Source: Sunxiuqinia sp963677175 (GTDB taxonomy: Bacteria; Bacteroidota; Bacteroidia; Bacteroidales; Prolixibacteraceae). From it: a stretch of 64,000 bases of DNA. The notes beneath the pieces are model-generated. The model searched no databases, was not told the origin of the DNA, and was given only the letters and a program-made list of their open reading frames with translations. The DNA lies in the NCBI GenBank assembly GCA_963677175.2, contig CAXXES010000003.1:62001-126000 (forward strand), written 5' to 3'. Both the position numbers and the translations under genes were made by a program. Shown here in pieces: positions 36,829-45,117 of the stretch. Positions within the stretch are counted from its first letter, which is position 1, and each line of letters opens with the position of its first letter.

Positions 36829-37452
36829 ATGAAAGATAAAAAAGCATACATACTGGAGCAAGTTGGACAGCTTTATCTGCGTCATGGAATACGAAGTGTA
36901 ACGATGGATGATGTGGCTGCCGAACTTGGGATCTCAAAAAAAACCCTCTATCAGTATTTTAGAGATAAAGCGGATTTGGTGGGAGCGGTGGTTGATTCTT
37001 ATTTAATGAAAGATGAAGTGTTCCATTGTCAGGAAAACAAATCATTGAATGCGATTGACAAGATTTTATGGATTCGGAAGCATATCAGTGAAATGCTGAA
37101 GATCGTCCACAACAACATGGAGTACGATCTGAGGAAAAGTTATCCGGATGTTTATCGCCAAATAACGGATTATAAACGAAAGCGGATCTACCAGGATAAT
37201 CTGACCGTTATGAACCAGGGGAAAGCGGAAGGCTTGTTTCGCGAAGAATTGGACAGCGACCTGATGGCGCGGATTGTGGTTGGACGCTTTTTGCTTGTAT
37301 TCAATCCCGACAATGAAATTTTCACTGATGAAGAGGTAAGGAATATAAGTTTGTTTGATGAAATGGTGGATTATCACTTTCATGGAGTTTGTACAGAAGA
37401 AGGCTTGAAATACTATAAACAACAATTAAACAATGTTCAGAATGAAAACTAA
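36829..37452 (+). CDS. TetR-family transcriptional regulator of the second RND operon
   Basis: The roughly 207-residue regulator has a canonical N-terminal HTH: YLRHGIRSVTMDDVAAELG then ISKKTLYQYFRDKADLV (about residues 15-50). The variable C-terminal ligand-binding domain follows. I chose the ATG at 36829 over a GTG at 36820 because the GTG overlaps the promoter -7 box. It overlaps the start of the TolC-like gene by about 10-20 bp, so it heads and probably controls the efflux operon. Confidence 0.92.
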   Translation: MKDKKAYILEQVGQLYLRHGIRSVTMDDVAAELGISKKTLYQYFRDKADLVGAVVDSYLMKDEVFHCQENKSLNAIDKILWIRKHISEMLKIVHNNMEYDLRKSYPDVYRQITDYKRKRIYQDNLTVMNQGKAEGLFREELDSDLMARIVVGRFLLVFNPDNEIFTDEEVRNISLFDEMVDYHFHGVCTEEGLKYYKQQLNNVQNEN

Positions 37453-38824
37453 GACGAAACAGCTCACGATCTTGCTCATTTTCTTGTTGCTGGCAGGAGG
37501 TTTAAAAGCTCAGGACGATCTTAAGTTTACTTTGGCCGAAGCCCAGGCATACGCGCTAAAGCACTCTTATGTCATCCAAAACAGCGGGCTTGATGTTTCT
37601 GCCGCTCAAAAGAAAGTGTGGGAAACCATTGCCATGGGTTTGCCACAAATTTCGGGTAGCGCCAATTACACCAAGAACATCGATGCTGCAAAATCTCCTA
37701 TGCCTGTGGCAATTATTCCCAAAGAATTTTGGGGTGCATTGGGAATTCCTGAGGATACACCACCTGAAGGGACTTATCCAATTTCTTTTGCGGAGAAATT
37801 TAATTCAGACTATGGATTCACGGTAGACCAGTTGATTTTTGACGGCTCCTATATCGTGGGGATTGGATCAGCCAAAGTTTACCTGCAGATGGCTAACCAA
37901 ACCAAGGAAAAAACGGAGATTGACATTAAACATGCCGTGGCTCAATCTTATTTCATGGTGCTGGCAGCTGAAGAGAACCTGGAGGTGATGAAGGAAAACC
38001 TGCAAAACTCACAAAAGCTGGAGCGCGAAACCCGCGCGATGTACGAGAATGGCTTCTCCGAGGAGCAGGATGTGGATCAAATGCGCCTGTTGGTTCAGAA
38101 AGCGGAAAATGAAATACTGAAGGCTGAGCGCGAAATCCGCGTAGCCCGCATGGTATTGAAATATACCATGGGCGTGGATGTGGACGAAACCATTGAGCTT
38201 GACGAAACGCTTGACGAATTTCTTGATCCTCTGCTGCAAGAGGAAGAATCGGTTGGTGGATTCGACTATGCGTCCCACATCGACTTTCGGATGCTGGATA
38301 CCCAGCGGCAACTTTCTATGAAAGAATTTAAGCTTGCTCAATCGGCTTATCTACCGAAGCTCAGCGGATTCTACAACTGGTCGAAAATGACCTTCGGAAA
38401 CAGTGCGAACCTTTTTAAAAGCAGTGTGCCCTGGTTTAAATCATCCATGTTGGGCTTCAAGCTAACCGTGCCCATTTTCACGTCGGGTCAGCAAAGGGCC
38501 ATCGTGAAACAAAAGCAATTTGCCTACCAGCAAGCTGAAAATAATCAGAAGCTGGCCGAGCAAACTTTGCGAAAAGATTATCTGACTGCGGTTGCCGATA
38601 TTGAAAGTGCGGTGGATCAATTCAAGAACGATGTGGACAACAAGCAGTTGGCCCGAAAGATCTACGACAAAACAACGATCAAGTACAACAACGGGATTAG
38701 CAGTAGTGTGGAGCTTTCGCAAACTGAAACCCAATACATTGATGCGCAGGCAGCCTGGGTGGCCTCAGTCATTCAACTTCTGGAATCGAAAATTACCTTA
38801 GACAAAGCAATTGGAAAACTTTAA
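37442..38824 (+). CDS. TolC-family outer-membrane efflux protein
   Basis: The roughly 460-residue channel has a signal peptide (LTILLIFLLLAGGLKAQ) and two repeats of the TolC fold (TLAEAQAYALKHSY... and later NQKLAEQTLRKDYLTAV). It begins inside the end of tetR (ATG at 37442; another at 37433), evidence of translational coupling. It lacks a lipobox, unlike the first operon's channel. Confidence 0.92.
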   Translation: MKTKTKQLTILLIFLLLAGGLKAQDDLKFTLAEAQAYALKHSYVIQNSGLDVSAAQKKVWETIAMGLPQISGSANYTKNIDAAKSPMPVAIIPKEFWGALGIPEDTPPEGTYPISFAEKFNSDYGFTVDQLIFDGSYIVGIGSAKVYLQMANQTKEKTEIDIKHAVAQSYFMVLAAEENLEVMKENLQNSQKLERETRAMYENGFSEEQDVDQMRLLVQKAENEILKAEREIRVARMVLKYTMGVDVDETIELDETLDEFLDPLLQEEESVGGFDYASHIDFRMLDTQRQLSMKEFKLAQSAYLPKLSGFYNWSKMTFGNSANLFKSSVPWFKSSMLGFKLTVPIFTSGQQRAIVKQKQFAYQQAENNQKLAEQTLRKDYLTAVADIESAVDQFKNDVDNKQLARKIYDKTTIKYNNGISSSVELSQTETQYIDAQAAWVASVIQLLESKITLDKAIGKL

Positions 38825-38836
38825 ACAAGAAACAAG

Positions 38837-39997
38837 ATGAACCGAATCGTTAGAAACAAAAAATTAATTCATCAGCTCGCAGGCCTCATGATTGTTGTCC
38901 TTCTGGCCTCCTGCTCTGCAGGCAATGCCGGGAATGAGAATGAGAGCCAGGAAAAGCAAACCCAACTGGTGGAATACAAGCAACAGCTTCATGAGCTCGA
39001 ACTCAAGATCGCCGAGCTCGAAGAAGAGCTGAAAGCGACCACCGAAGAAGAAAGAGTAGAAGTGGTGTTAACCGAAGTTCAGCCTCAAAAGTTTGAGCAC
39101 TTTATCGAAGTGAGCGGCAGTGTGGAGGCAGATAAGGAAGTAAATGTCAGCCCTGAAGGCTCGGGACATATTTTGGAAATTAAGGTCAGGGAAGGTCAGC
39201 GCGTTTCCAAGGGAACTATATTGGCTACGCTGAATGCCGAAACCGTTGAACGGACCATTGATGAAGTGGAGATCAACCTGGAGATGGCCCGAACCACCTA
39301 CGAGCGTCAGAAAAATTTGTGGGATCAAAACATTGGCTCCGAGTTGCAGTATCTGCAAGCCAGATCAACCATGAAATCGCTGGAACAGCAACTGGAAGGG
39401 CTGAAGGCTCAAAAAAACATGTCGAGCATTACCGCTCCTGTGGATGGAATCATCGATGTGATTTACCAGAAACAGGGACAGATTGCAAGTCCCCAGGTGC
39501 CTTTTGCCAAGCTGGTCAATATTCAGAAAATTAAGGTATATGCCGATGTGGCCGAGTCGTACCTGACAAAAATTGAGCAGGACGATGAAGTGCAGGTGTA
39601 TTTCCCGGCCATTGACCAAACTCACACCACCAACATCCGGATGATTGGTAATTTCATCGATCCCAACAACCGGACCTTTCGCATCCGCCTGGATCTTCAA
39701 AATAAGGATAACCTGATCAAACCCAACCTCGATGCAGTGGTGAAGCTTCGCGACTATGTGGCAGAAGAAGCGATCGTGATTCCTTCCATCCTGATTAAGG
39801 AAGACTTTAAAGGCAAATACACCTTTGTGGTGGAGGCTGATGGCGATAGGCAGATAGCCCGGAAAGTCTATGTTCAAACCGGTGTGTCCGACAACAACCG
39901 GACCGAAGTGAAGGAGGGACTGAAAACCGGCATGAAGGTGGTTTCCGAAGGATTTAGTCAGGTGATTGACGGAACAGCGGTGCGTGTCAATTCATGA
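38837..39997 (+). CDS. RND efflux periplasmic adaptor, lipoprotein type
   Basis: The 386-residue adaptor has a lipoprotein signal (lipobox LLASC, Cys26), an acidic coiled-coil (about 35-75), lipoyl half GSVEADKEVNVSPEGSGHI, the helical hairpin, second half SSITAPVDGIIDVIY, beta-barrel and membrane-proximal domain. It starts 12 bp after the channel gene and is 31 bp upstream of the permease. Confidence 0.93.
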   Translation: MNRIVRNKKLIHQLAGLMIVVLLASCSAGNAGNENESQEKQTQLVEYKQQLHELELKIAELEEELKATTEEERVEVVLTEVQPQKFEHFIEVSGSVEADKEVNVSPEGSGHILEIKVREGQRVSKGTILATLNAETVERTIDEVEINLEMARTTYERQKNLWDQNIGSELQYLQARSTMKSLEQQLEGLKAQKNMSSITAPVDGIIDVIYQKQGQIASPQVPFAKLVNIQKIKVYADVAESYLTKIEQDDEVQVYFPAIDQTHTTNIRMIGNFIDPNNRTFRIRLDLQNKDNLIKPNLDAVVKLRDYVAEEAIVIPSILIKEDFKGKYTFVVEADGDRQIARKVYVQTGVSDNNRTEVKEGLKTGMKVVSEGFSQVIDGTAVRVNS

Positions 39998-40028
39998 AGA
40001 GAATCGATAGCTGTAAAAACACAAAAAC

Positions 40029-43000
40029 ATGAAGAAAGAAAAAGTAAGCGACAATTCGCAACACATACAGCGGAAGTTTAAACCGGCCTACATGGCACTC
40101 GAAAATAAGATCACAATCTACATCTTAACCTTTATGCTGGTGGTGTTCGGATTGTTTTCTTACAACCAAATGCCCAGAGAATCGTTTCCGGAAATTGCCG
40201 TTCCCTATGTTTTTATCCAAACAATTTATCCCGGCAACTCGCCAGTGGATATTGAAAACCTGATTACCCGCCCCATTGAACAGGAACTGAAAGGGATGGA
40301 TGGTGTTAAGAAAGTGTCCTCGGCTTCGTATCAGGATGTCAGTACCATTGTAGTGGAGTTCAACACCGATGTAGAGATTAAACAGGCCCTGCAGGATACC
40401 AAGGACAATGTGGACAAGGCGCGTTCAGACCTGCCCGGCGACCTGGAAGATGATCCGTTGGTGTTGGACCTGAATTTCTCGGAGTTCCCGATTCTTAATG
40501 TCAATATTTTGGGCGATTTCAGCATGCGTCAACTGAAGGAATATGCGGAGATTCTTCAGGATGAATTTGAAAGCTTGCCCGAAATTTCGGAAGCCACTAT
40601 CCGGGGAGTCGATGACCGCGAAATTCAGGTCAACGTCGATCCGTTTAAGTTGGAAGCCCGGGGGATGACCTACGGCGACATTGCCTTGGCTCTGCAACTG
40701 GAAAATGTAACGATTGGCGCCGGCGAATTCACTGCCGACCAAACCCGCCGTGTGGTGCGTACCGAAGCAGATTACACCAACATGGACCAGATCCGCAACA
40801 CCATCATCAAACTGAATGAAGGCAAGCCGGTGTATGTGCGCGATGTGGCCGAGGTGGTGGATGGCTATAAGGAAAAGTCAACCATCTCGCGACTCGATAA
40901 TAAACCAGTGGTCACCCTGGCGTTGGTGAAGAAGAGCGGAGCCAACATTCTGGATGCAACCGATAAAATCCGTCGGATCCTGGTGGAGCAGGTGGAGCAG
41001 GGCTATCTGCCCAAAAACCTCGAGATTATTGTCACCGACGATATGTCTACCTACATCAAGAACGACATTGCGACCTTGGAAAACAGCATCATTATGGGCA
41101 TGCTCCTGGTGATTTTTGTGCTGTACCTCTTCTTGGGCTTCCGCAACGCCTTGTTCTCGGGGCTGGCCATTCCGATGTCTATGTTTATCTCTTTTGTCGT
41201 GCTCGATCAAATGGACATCACGCTCAACTCCATGGTGCTGTTCGGATTGATTTTGGCTTTGGGAATGTTGGTCGACAATGCCATTGTGGTGGTGGAAAAC
41301 GTTTACCGCCTGCATGGGCTGGGCTATTCACAATTGAGTGCCACCAAAAAAGGGGTGAGCGAAATTGCCAATCCCATTATCGCCTCTACCCTAACCACCC
41401 TGGCGGCCTTTGTTCCGCTGATGTTTTGGGAAGGCATTGTAGGTGAGTTTATGAGCATCTTGCCACAAACCCTGATCGTGGTACTGTCCTCCTCGCTCTT
41501 TGTTGCCCTGGTGCTCAATCCGCCATTCATTGCCCGTTTCATGAAAATTGACGACATCCAAGAGAAGATGGATTGGAAAAAGGTGACCAAGAACGCAGGC
41601 ATCCTTACGATCATTGCCGTAGTCTTTTACGTGTTTAAAATCTACTTGATCGGAAACTTGTTAATGACTGTGGCCCTCCTGATGGTGCTCAATGTCCTGG
41701 TCTTTCGTCCGTGGGCCCGTTGGTTTCAAACCCGCTTTTTGGTGTGGCTTGAAAATTTTTACGAACGTCAGTTGCGTAGCGCCCTGACCGGCTGGAAACC
41801 CATCATCTATTTTGCTGGTACCTTCGTGCTGCTCATCGTGTCCATCTGGTTTTATGGGTTCCGCCAGCCCAGCGTAGTCTTTTTTCCGGACACCGACCCG
41901 CAAACCATCTATGTAACGATGGAGCTGCCTCTGGGAACCTCGATCGGCCGCACCGATGAGGTGTCTCGCCGGGTAGAAGATATCATCAAGAACACCATCG
42001 AACCCTATCACGACATTGTCAAATCGGTGACCACCTCGGTAGGTAACGGTAAAGGGGGCATGTTCGAGAATGACAAGAGTCCAAACAAGTCGCTCACCTC
42101 CATTTCGTTTGTGGAATTCAAACTGCGCGATGGCATCAATACCTCCGAAGTCATGCAGGAACTCTCGGCCAACCTGTCGGGCTTTGTGGGCGCGAAGATT
42201 TTTGTTGAAAAAGAAGAGAACGGACCACCGGTGGGTGCCGATGTGAATATTGAGGTAAGTGGCGATGATTTTGAACAACTCATTAAGATTACCGACGATT
42301 TCATGAACCGGATCAACAGAGACAACATCCAGGGAATTGAGGAGTTGAAGCTGGATATCAACGTGAACCAGCCCGAAATGCTGATCCATGTAGACCGCGA
42401 TAAAGCACGCCGATACGAGCTGTCGACCCAGGAAATTGCCATGGCCTTGCGTAACTCGCTGTATGGCTACGATGTGGGCGACTTCAAAGACGGAGAGGAT
42501 GAGTATGATATTTTCATTCGCCTGAAAGAAGAGTACCGAAACGATGTATCGACGCTGATGAATCAAAAGCTGATGGTGGAAGGTAATAGAATCCCCCTCT
42601 CTGCGGTGGCCGATTTTGAATACTCTTCAACCTACGACAAGGTGAACCGTATCGATCATAAGCGGGTGCTTACCATTAGCTCCAATGTGAAAGAAGGCTT
42701 TAATGCCAACGAGGTCAACGCCCGGATCCGGCAAGTGCTGCAAAGCTATGAAATGCCAAGCGGTTACGACTATGCTTTTACCGGTGAGCAGCAGGAACAG
42801 GACGAGAGCAGTGCTTTCCTTATCTTTGCCTTGCTGGTGGCGGTAGCCCTCATTGGTTTAATCATGGTCACCCAGTTTAACTCGTTTATCCGACCCATGA
42901 TTATCATGATGACTGTGCTGTTTAGCACCATCGGGGTGTTCCTGGGGCTGGCCATCTTCAAAATGGAGTTTGTCATCATCATGACCGGGATCGGCATCAT

Positions 43001-43463
43001 ATCTCTGGCCGGGATTGTGGTCAACAATGGCATTGTATTGATCGATTACATTGACCTGATGCGGAAGAAACGGCGCGATGAGCTGGGCTACAGCGAAGGC
43101 GCTTTCCTTCCGATACACGAAGAAATCGAATGTTTGGTCATTGCCGGAAAAACCAGGCTGCGGCCCGTGTTGCTCACCGCCATTACAACAGTGTTGGGCT
43201 TGGTTCCGCTAGCTATAGGACTCAACTTCGATTTCATCACCTTGTACACGAACTTCGAACCCGACTTTTCATTGGGAGGTGAAAGCGTGGCGTTCTGGGG
43301 ACCCATGTCGTGGACAGTGATCTTTGGTCTGAGCTTTGCCACCTTTCTCACTCTGCTACTTGCTCCGGTGATGTATATGCTCACCATCCGGATCAATTAT
43401 AGGATCAAAAAAATGATGAACCTGCTACCTGAAGAGAATCAACCTGCAAAAGCGGTGGAATAA
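40029..43463 (+). CDS. RND efflux permease with altered proton-relay residues
   Basis: The 1144-residue pump is longer than AcrB because of inserts around the middle TM block. It has the RND fold with porter loops and 12 TM helices. In TM4 the motif is ALGMLVDNAIVVVEN, so AcrB's second Asp is Asn417 (D416 kept). In TM10, SLAGIVVNNGIVLIDY puts Asn999 where AcrB has Lys940. Such DN/NN pumps form a distinct branch, and coupling may use other residues. Last gene of the TetR operon. Confidence 0.93.
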   Translation: MKKEKVSDNSQHIQRKFKPAYMALENKITIYILTFMLVVFGLFSYNQMPRESFPEIAVPYVFIQTIYPGNSPVDIENLITRPIEQELKGMDGVKKVSSASYQDVSTIVVEFNTDVEIKQALQDTKDNVDKARSDLPGDLEDDPLVLDLNFSEFPILNVNILGDFSMRQLKEYAEILQDEFESLPEISEATIRGVDDREIQVNVDPFKLEARGMTYGDIALALQLENVTIGAGEFTADQTRRVVRTEADYTNMDQIRNTIIKLNEGKPVYVRDVAEVVDGYKEKSTISRLDNKPVVTLALVKKSGANILDATDKIRRILVEQVEQGYLPKNLEIIVTDDMSTYIKNDIATLENSIIMGMLLVIFVLYLFLGFRNALFSGLAIPMSMFISFVVLDQMDITLNSMVLFGLILALGMLVDNAIVVVENVYRLHGLGYSQLSATKKGVSEIANPIIASTLTTLAAFVPLMFWEGIVGEFMSILPQTLIVVLSSSLFVALVLNPPFIARFMKIDDIQEKMDWKKVTKNAGILTIIAVVFYVFKIYLIGNLLMTVALLMVLNVLVFRPWARWFQTRFLVWLENFYERQLRSALTGWKPIIYFAGTFVLLIVSIWFYGFRQPSVVFFPDTDPQTIYVTMELPLGTSIGRTDEVSRRVEDIIKNTIEPYHDIVKSVTTSVGNGKGGMFENDKSPNKSLTSISFVEFKLRDGINTSEVMQELSANLSGFVGAKIFVEKEENGPPVGADVNIEVSGDDFEQLIKITDDFMNRINRDNIQGIEELKLDINVNQPEMLIHVDRDKARRYELSTQEIAMALRNSLYGYDVGDFKDGEDEYDIFIRLKEEYRNDVSTLMNQKLMVEGNRIPLSAVADFEYSSTYDKVNRIDHKRVLTISSNVKEGFNANEVNARIRQVLQSYEMPSGYDYAFTGEQQEQDESSAFLIFALLVAVALIGLIMVTQFNSFIRPMIIMMTVLFSTIGVFLGLAIFKMEFVIIMTGIGIISLAGIVVNNGIVLIDYIDLMRKKRRDELGYSEGAFLPIHEEIECLVIAGKTRLRPVLLTAITTVLGLVPLAIGLNFDFITLYTNFEPDFSLGGESVAFWGPMSWTVIFGLSFATFLTLLLAPVMYMLTIRINYRIKKMMNLLPEENQPAKAVE

Positions 43464-43493
43464 TATTCGGCAGAGTAATCAAATAGAATAGCT

Positions 43494-43530
43494 GTAGAGA
43501 CGTTCAATTTTTGGGCGTCTTTACTTTTTT
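43494..43530 (+). terminator. Intrinsic terminator of the second RND operon
   Basis: GTAGAGACG (43494-43502) pairs with CGTCTTTAC (43516-43524), one G-U pair, followed by six T residues, 30 bp after the permease stop. Confidence 0.85.
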
Positions 43531-43663
43531 CTGTGCTGTTATGACCTTTGGAACTTTGTTTAAAAGCGAATGGCTTTAGATACACAAAGTTGATGAGAAC
43601 AGATGAAAACCAAGGTTGGCTCAACCCGCAAATACGAAGGGGTGGCAGGGATATTCACCTTAA

Positions 43664-44812
43664 TTCTACTTTAACAGGTTAGAAAAAGACTTTAAAGTGT
43701 TGATTTTGTTTGATTTAAACCTGATTTAGTAATTGTTTTTTTAGTATTTTAAAGGTGTCATCGAAGAACAAATCTATCGTTCCGAGCTATGTTTAACACC
43801 ACGTAAAAAAAGTAATACATATGGAAAAACACTGGCCTGGTTGTTCCGGAGGCTGAGTGAACACCTTGCTTTGTATAAGCCTATATTTTGTAACCGGACC
43901 AAGAAATTTTTTGATAAAGCAGAACATTACACTAAAGGAGTTGTGCAAAGTCAATATTACGCAACATTGAACGTATCAGTGAAGACCTGAATGTCCACTA
44001 CCATCAGATGCAACACTTTATTACCGAGTCAAAATGGGACGAGCGCGAGGTTATCGATCAGGTTTCCAGAGAGGTAAGCTCGGTATTACCCAAGCGGAAG
44101 TTAACCGGGTTAATAATTGACGAAAGCGGCTGGGTGAAGAAAGGCGACAAAAGTGTTGGTGTTGGATGGCAGTATCGTGGCAATGTGGGCAAAATATCCA
44201 ATTCGCAGGTTGCCGTGTTTGCCTGCCTGAGCAACGGAGATTTTGCTTCGATGGTCGATGCCCGGTTATACCTGCCACAAGATTGGTGCGAGGATCCGGA
44301 GCGTTGCGAGGAAGCCGGCATCCCCGAAGGGAACAGGGCATTCAAGACCAAACTGGAATTGGCAGAAGAAATTATCCGTCAACAAGTTCAAAACGGGGTT
44401 TCGTTCGATTTTATTGGCGGCGATGGCTATTACGGCAACGATGCCAACCTGGAACAATACACACACCAAGCCTTGGCGTACATACAGGCTCAGCGGTTCT
44501 TTGTCGAACACTGCATCAAAGAATCCAAGCAAATACTGGGAATCGACCAGTTTCAGACCCGAAAGTGGCTGGCGTGGCAACATCAGGTTGCTTTGAACTT
44601 GATGGTTTCTTCGTTTATACTCAAGGAAAAACTACGAAACTTCGAGGAACTTCCGTTGCTTTCGGCCAACGACATCAAGAAATGGTTCGTCTTCAAGCTC
44701 TATAAAGAAATGACCGAAGAACAGTTTTTTGACCAAATGCACCAACGTCACAAAATAAGGCAGTGGGACATAAACAATTCATATCAAAGATTTTAAATGT
44801 GTTAAAGTAGAA
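43664..44812 (+). mobile_element. Degenerate IS701-family insertion sequence
   Basis: The ends are perfect 13-bp inverted repeats, TTCTACTTTAACA (43664-43676) and its complement (44800-44812), each flanked by TTAA (43660-43663 and 44813-44816). TTAA fits the 4-bp YTAR-type duplications of the IS701 family. At 1149 bp it is shorter than typical members because the transposase has an internal deletion. Confidence 0.85.
43821..44796 (+). pseudogene. IS701-family transposase, two frameshifts and an internal deletion
   Basis: The N-terminus is split over three frames: MEKHWPG from 43821, then FRRLSEHLALYKPIF to about 43950, then RNIERISEDLNV into the 262-codon open part from 44008. The C-terminal part has the DDE-type region LTGLIIDESGWVKKGDKS, DGYYGND and RFFVEHCIKESKQ. 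Between YGND and ANLEQYT roughly 100 residues normally found in the family are missing (recalled from family members, not aligned). It cannot encode an active enzyme. Confidence 0.85.
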
Positions 44813-44816
44813 TTAA

Positions 44817-45117
44817 TAAGGGTTTCAGAGGTTTTCGAAGCAAAGCAACCCGCTTCAATATTTGCTGAACCTTGACAGGCAAAAATCCCGCAATCCCTTA
44901 CTAACCATACCGCCATCCGTTGCATGCGAGTGTAAGAAACCTTTTAGGCGCTCAATAATCCGGTCCCACGAAAAACTCATTCTTATTGGTGATTAAATAC
45001 CTTTTTTTGTTTATGCCTTGAGAATTCGGTTCTATATAGTTTTTTTCCGGTTTCAAGGATTCTCTTTTTATCGTCATTTCACATTATTCTTTTTTTGGTT
45101 TAAATATTTAAAGAATA
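44817..45117. other. Gene-free spacer
   Basis: I see no gene with support. A 40-codon minus-strand frame (about 44857-44979) matches nothing I know. Base composition drops to AT-rich towards the receptor gene. Confidence 0.4.

Noticed and set aside
44857..44979. 40-codon minus-strand frame beginning MSFSWDRIIERLKGF
   Set aside because: It is too short, matches no known family, and lies beside a dead IS; it may be a remnant but cannot be supported.
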